Assembly: GCA_949451265.1 (NCBI GenBank)
Contig: CASTQR010000033.1
Span: 1-12,447 of the forward strand
Direction: 5' to 3'
DNA length: 12,447 nucleotides
DNA from: an uncultured Eubacteriales bacterium
Lineage (GTDB): Bacteria; Bacillota_A; Clostridia; Oscillospirales; Oscillospiraceae
Positions 12,019 through 12,447 of this stretch are shown one piece after another. Each line of letters opens with the position of its first letter. Position 1 is the first letter of the stretch. The position numbers and the translations under genes were made by a program. The notes beneath the pieces were generated by a model that was not told where the DNA came from, searched no databases, and saw only the letters and a program-made list of their open reading frames with translations.

Positions 12019-12447
12019 TCATTGTTCGGCGCTCCTCCGATCCACGCCGGACCGCCTGTCCTTCCCGGAGCGCCGCTCCTCCCCGGTCCACGGCTCCCGG
12101 CTCACCCGCCGGTCTTTGCCGGAGCGCCGGTCCTCCCCGGCGCGGCGCTCCTGCCCGGGCAGCTCCTCTGGGGACTGGGGGGCGTCCTCGTCGAACATGG
12201 CGAACAAATCCTCCTCCATCAGCACCGGGCGGCGGCGCTTCACCAGGGAGATGAGGATGGGGTAGAGCACAATGGCCACCAGCCCCCCGGAGAAGCCGTT
12301 GTTGTAGAGGTTCATCCCCTCCAGGGGCAGCCCCGCCTGGAGCACCACCGAGGAGTGGAGCAGCCCCGCCAGCACCCCGAAGGGCCACCCGAACACCCCG
12401 GCGAAGGGGGCCAGGGTGGTGCCGAACAGCCCCGCCAGCTGGAGGGA
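12019..12447 (-). CDS. DUF1576 family membrane protein (C-terminal part; runs off the right edge)
   Basis: The open frame continues to the window edge, so the 5' end is missing; the visible 142 residues are the C-terminus. LQLAGLFGTTLAPFAGVFGW, PFGVLAGLLHSSVVL and GMNLYNNGFSGGLVAIVLYP are the conserved end of the DUF1576 integral membrane family, with two to three membrane helices. A cytosolic tail of about 75 residues follows: MEEDLFAMFDEDAPQSPEEL, then two blocks of three RR repeats, (E/D)RR(A/S)G. An in-frame GTG at 12394-12396 is not the true start because family sequence precedes it. The function of DUF1576 proteins is unknown. Confidence 0.85.
   Translation of the reverse strand, partial: SLQLAGLFGTTLAPFAGVFGWPFGVLAGLLHSSVVLQAGLPLEGMNLYNNGFSGGLVAIVLYPILISLVKRRRPVLMEEDLFAMFDEDAPQSPEELPGQERRAGEDRRSGKDRRVSREPWTGEERRSGKDRRSGVDRRSAEQ

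Overview
The window looks like a chromosome segment of a GC-rich Firmicute, most likely a gut Oscillospiraceae-type Clostridium (Flavonifractor/Pseudoflavonifractor-like). The reasons are strong AGGAGG ribosome binding sites, the gene order rpmG-secE-nusG-rplK, TmcAL and AckA of clostridial type, and very GC-rich third codon positions. This placement is inference from gene content and codon use; no 16S gene is present.

Left part (1-1563, minus strand): the start of the ribosomal/transcription operon rpmG-secE-nusG-rplK. It is driven by a near-consensus promoter at 1535-1563. A roughly 200-nt leader follows, with an intrinsic terminator and a competing 8-bp pairing, so it looks like an attenuator. 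A hairpin between nusG and rplK is a candidate L1-type translational operator. Divergent from this (1604-2556, plus strand) are an AT-rich GNAT acetyltransferase with its own promoter and ruvX/yqgF.

Middle (2559-4567): an XRE regulator divergent from a 54-residue orphan protein, a bidirectional terminator, then ackA (minus). AckA and tmcAL are divergent, but their best promoters face each other, so the two 5' leaders would overlap. From 4568 to 7134 a tight plus-strand operon carries tmcAL, a small XRE regulator and pepT. Next come a rhomboid-like membrane protein with a C-terminal zinc-ribbon-like tail and no visible protease dyad, a perfect terminator, and a minus-strand GT39-type membrane glycosyltransferase with its own consensus promoter.

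Right part (9862-12447): feoA and feoB overlap by ATGA, but feoB breaks off after about 324 residues, at about 11162, where the sequence becomes AT-rich foreign DNA. The foreign stretch holds a promoter-like site, two overlapping tiny ORFs with a terminator-like hairpin, several perfect palindromes, and an XRE gene lacking its 5' end. That XRE gene is fused head-on, at about 11760, to the last 39 codons of an IS3-family transposase followed by a presumed IS right end. Beyond it a DUF1576 membrane protein with an unusual RR-repeat tail runs off the window. The region reads as a scar of successive insertions and deletions that destroyed the ferrous iron transporter.

I see no CRISPR array, tRNA or rRNA gene, and no complete novel defence system. 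The most unusual items are the rpmG attenuator leader, the facing ackA/tmcAL promoters, the XRE/small-protein module, the pseudo-rhomboid zinc protein and the feoB scar.
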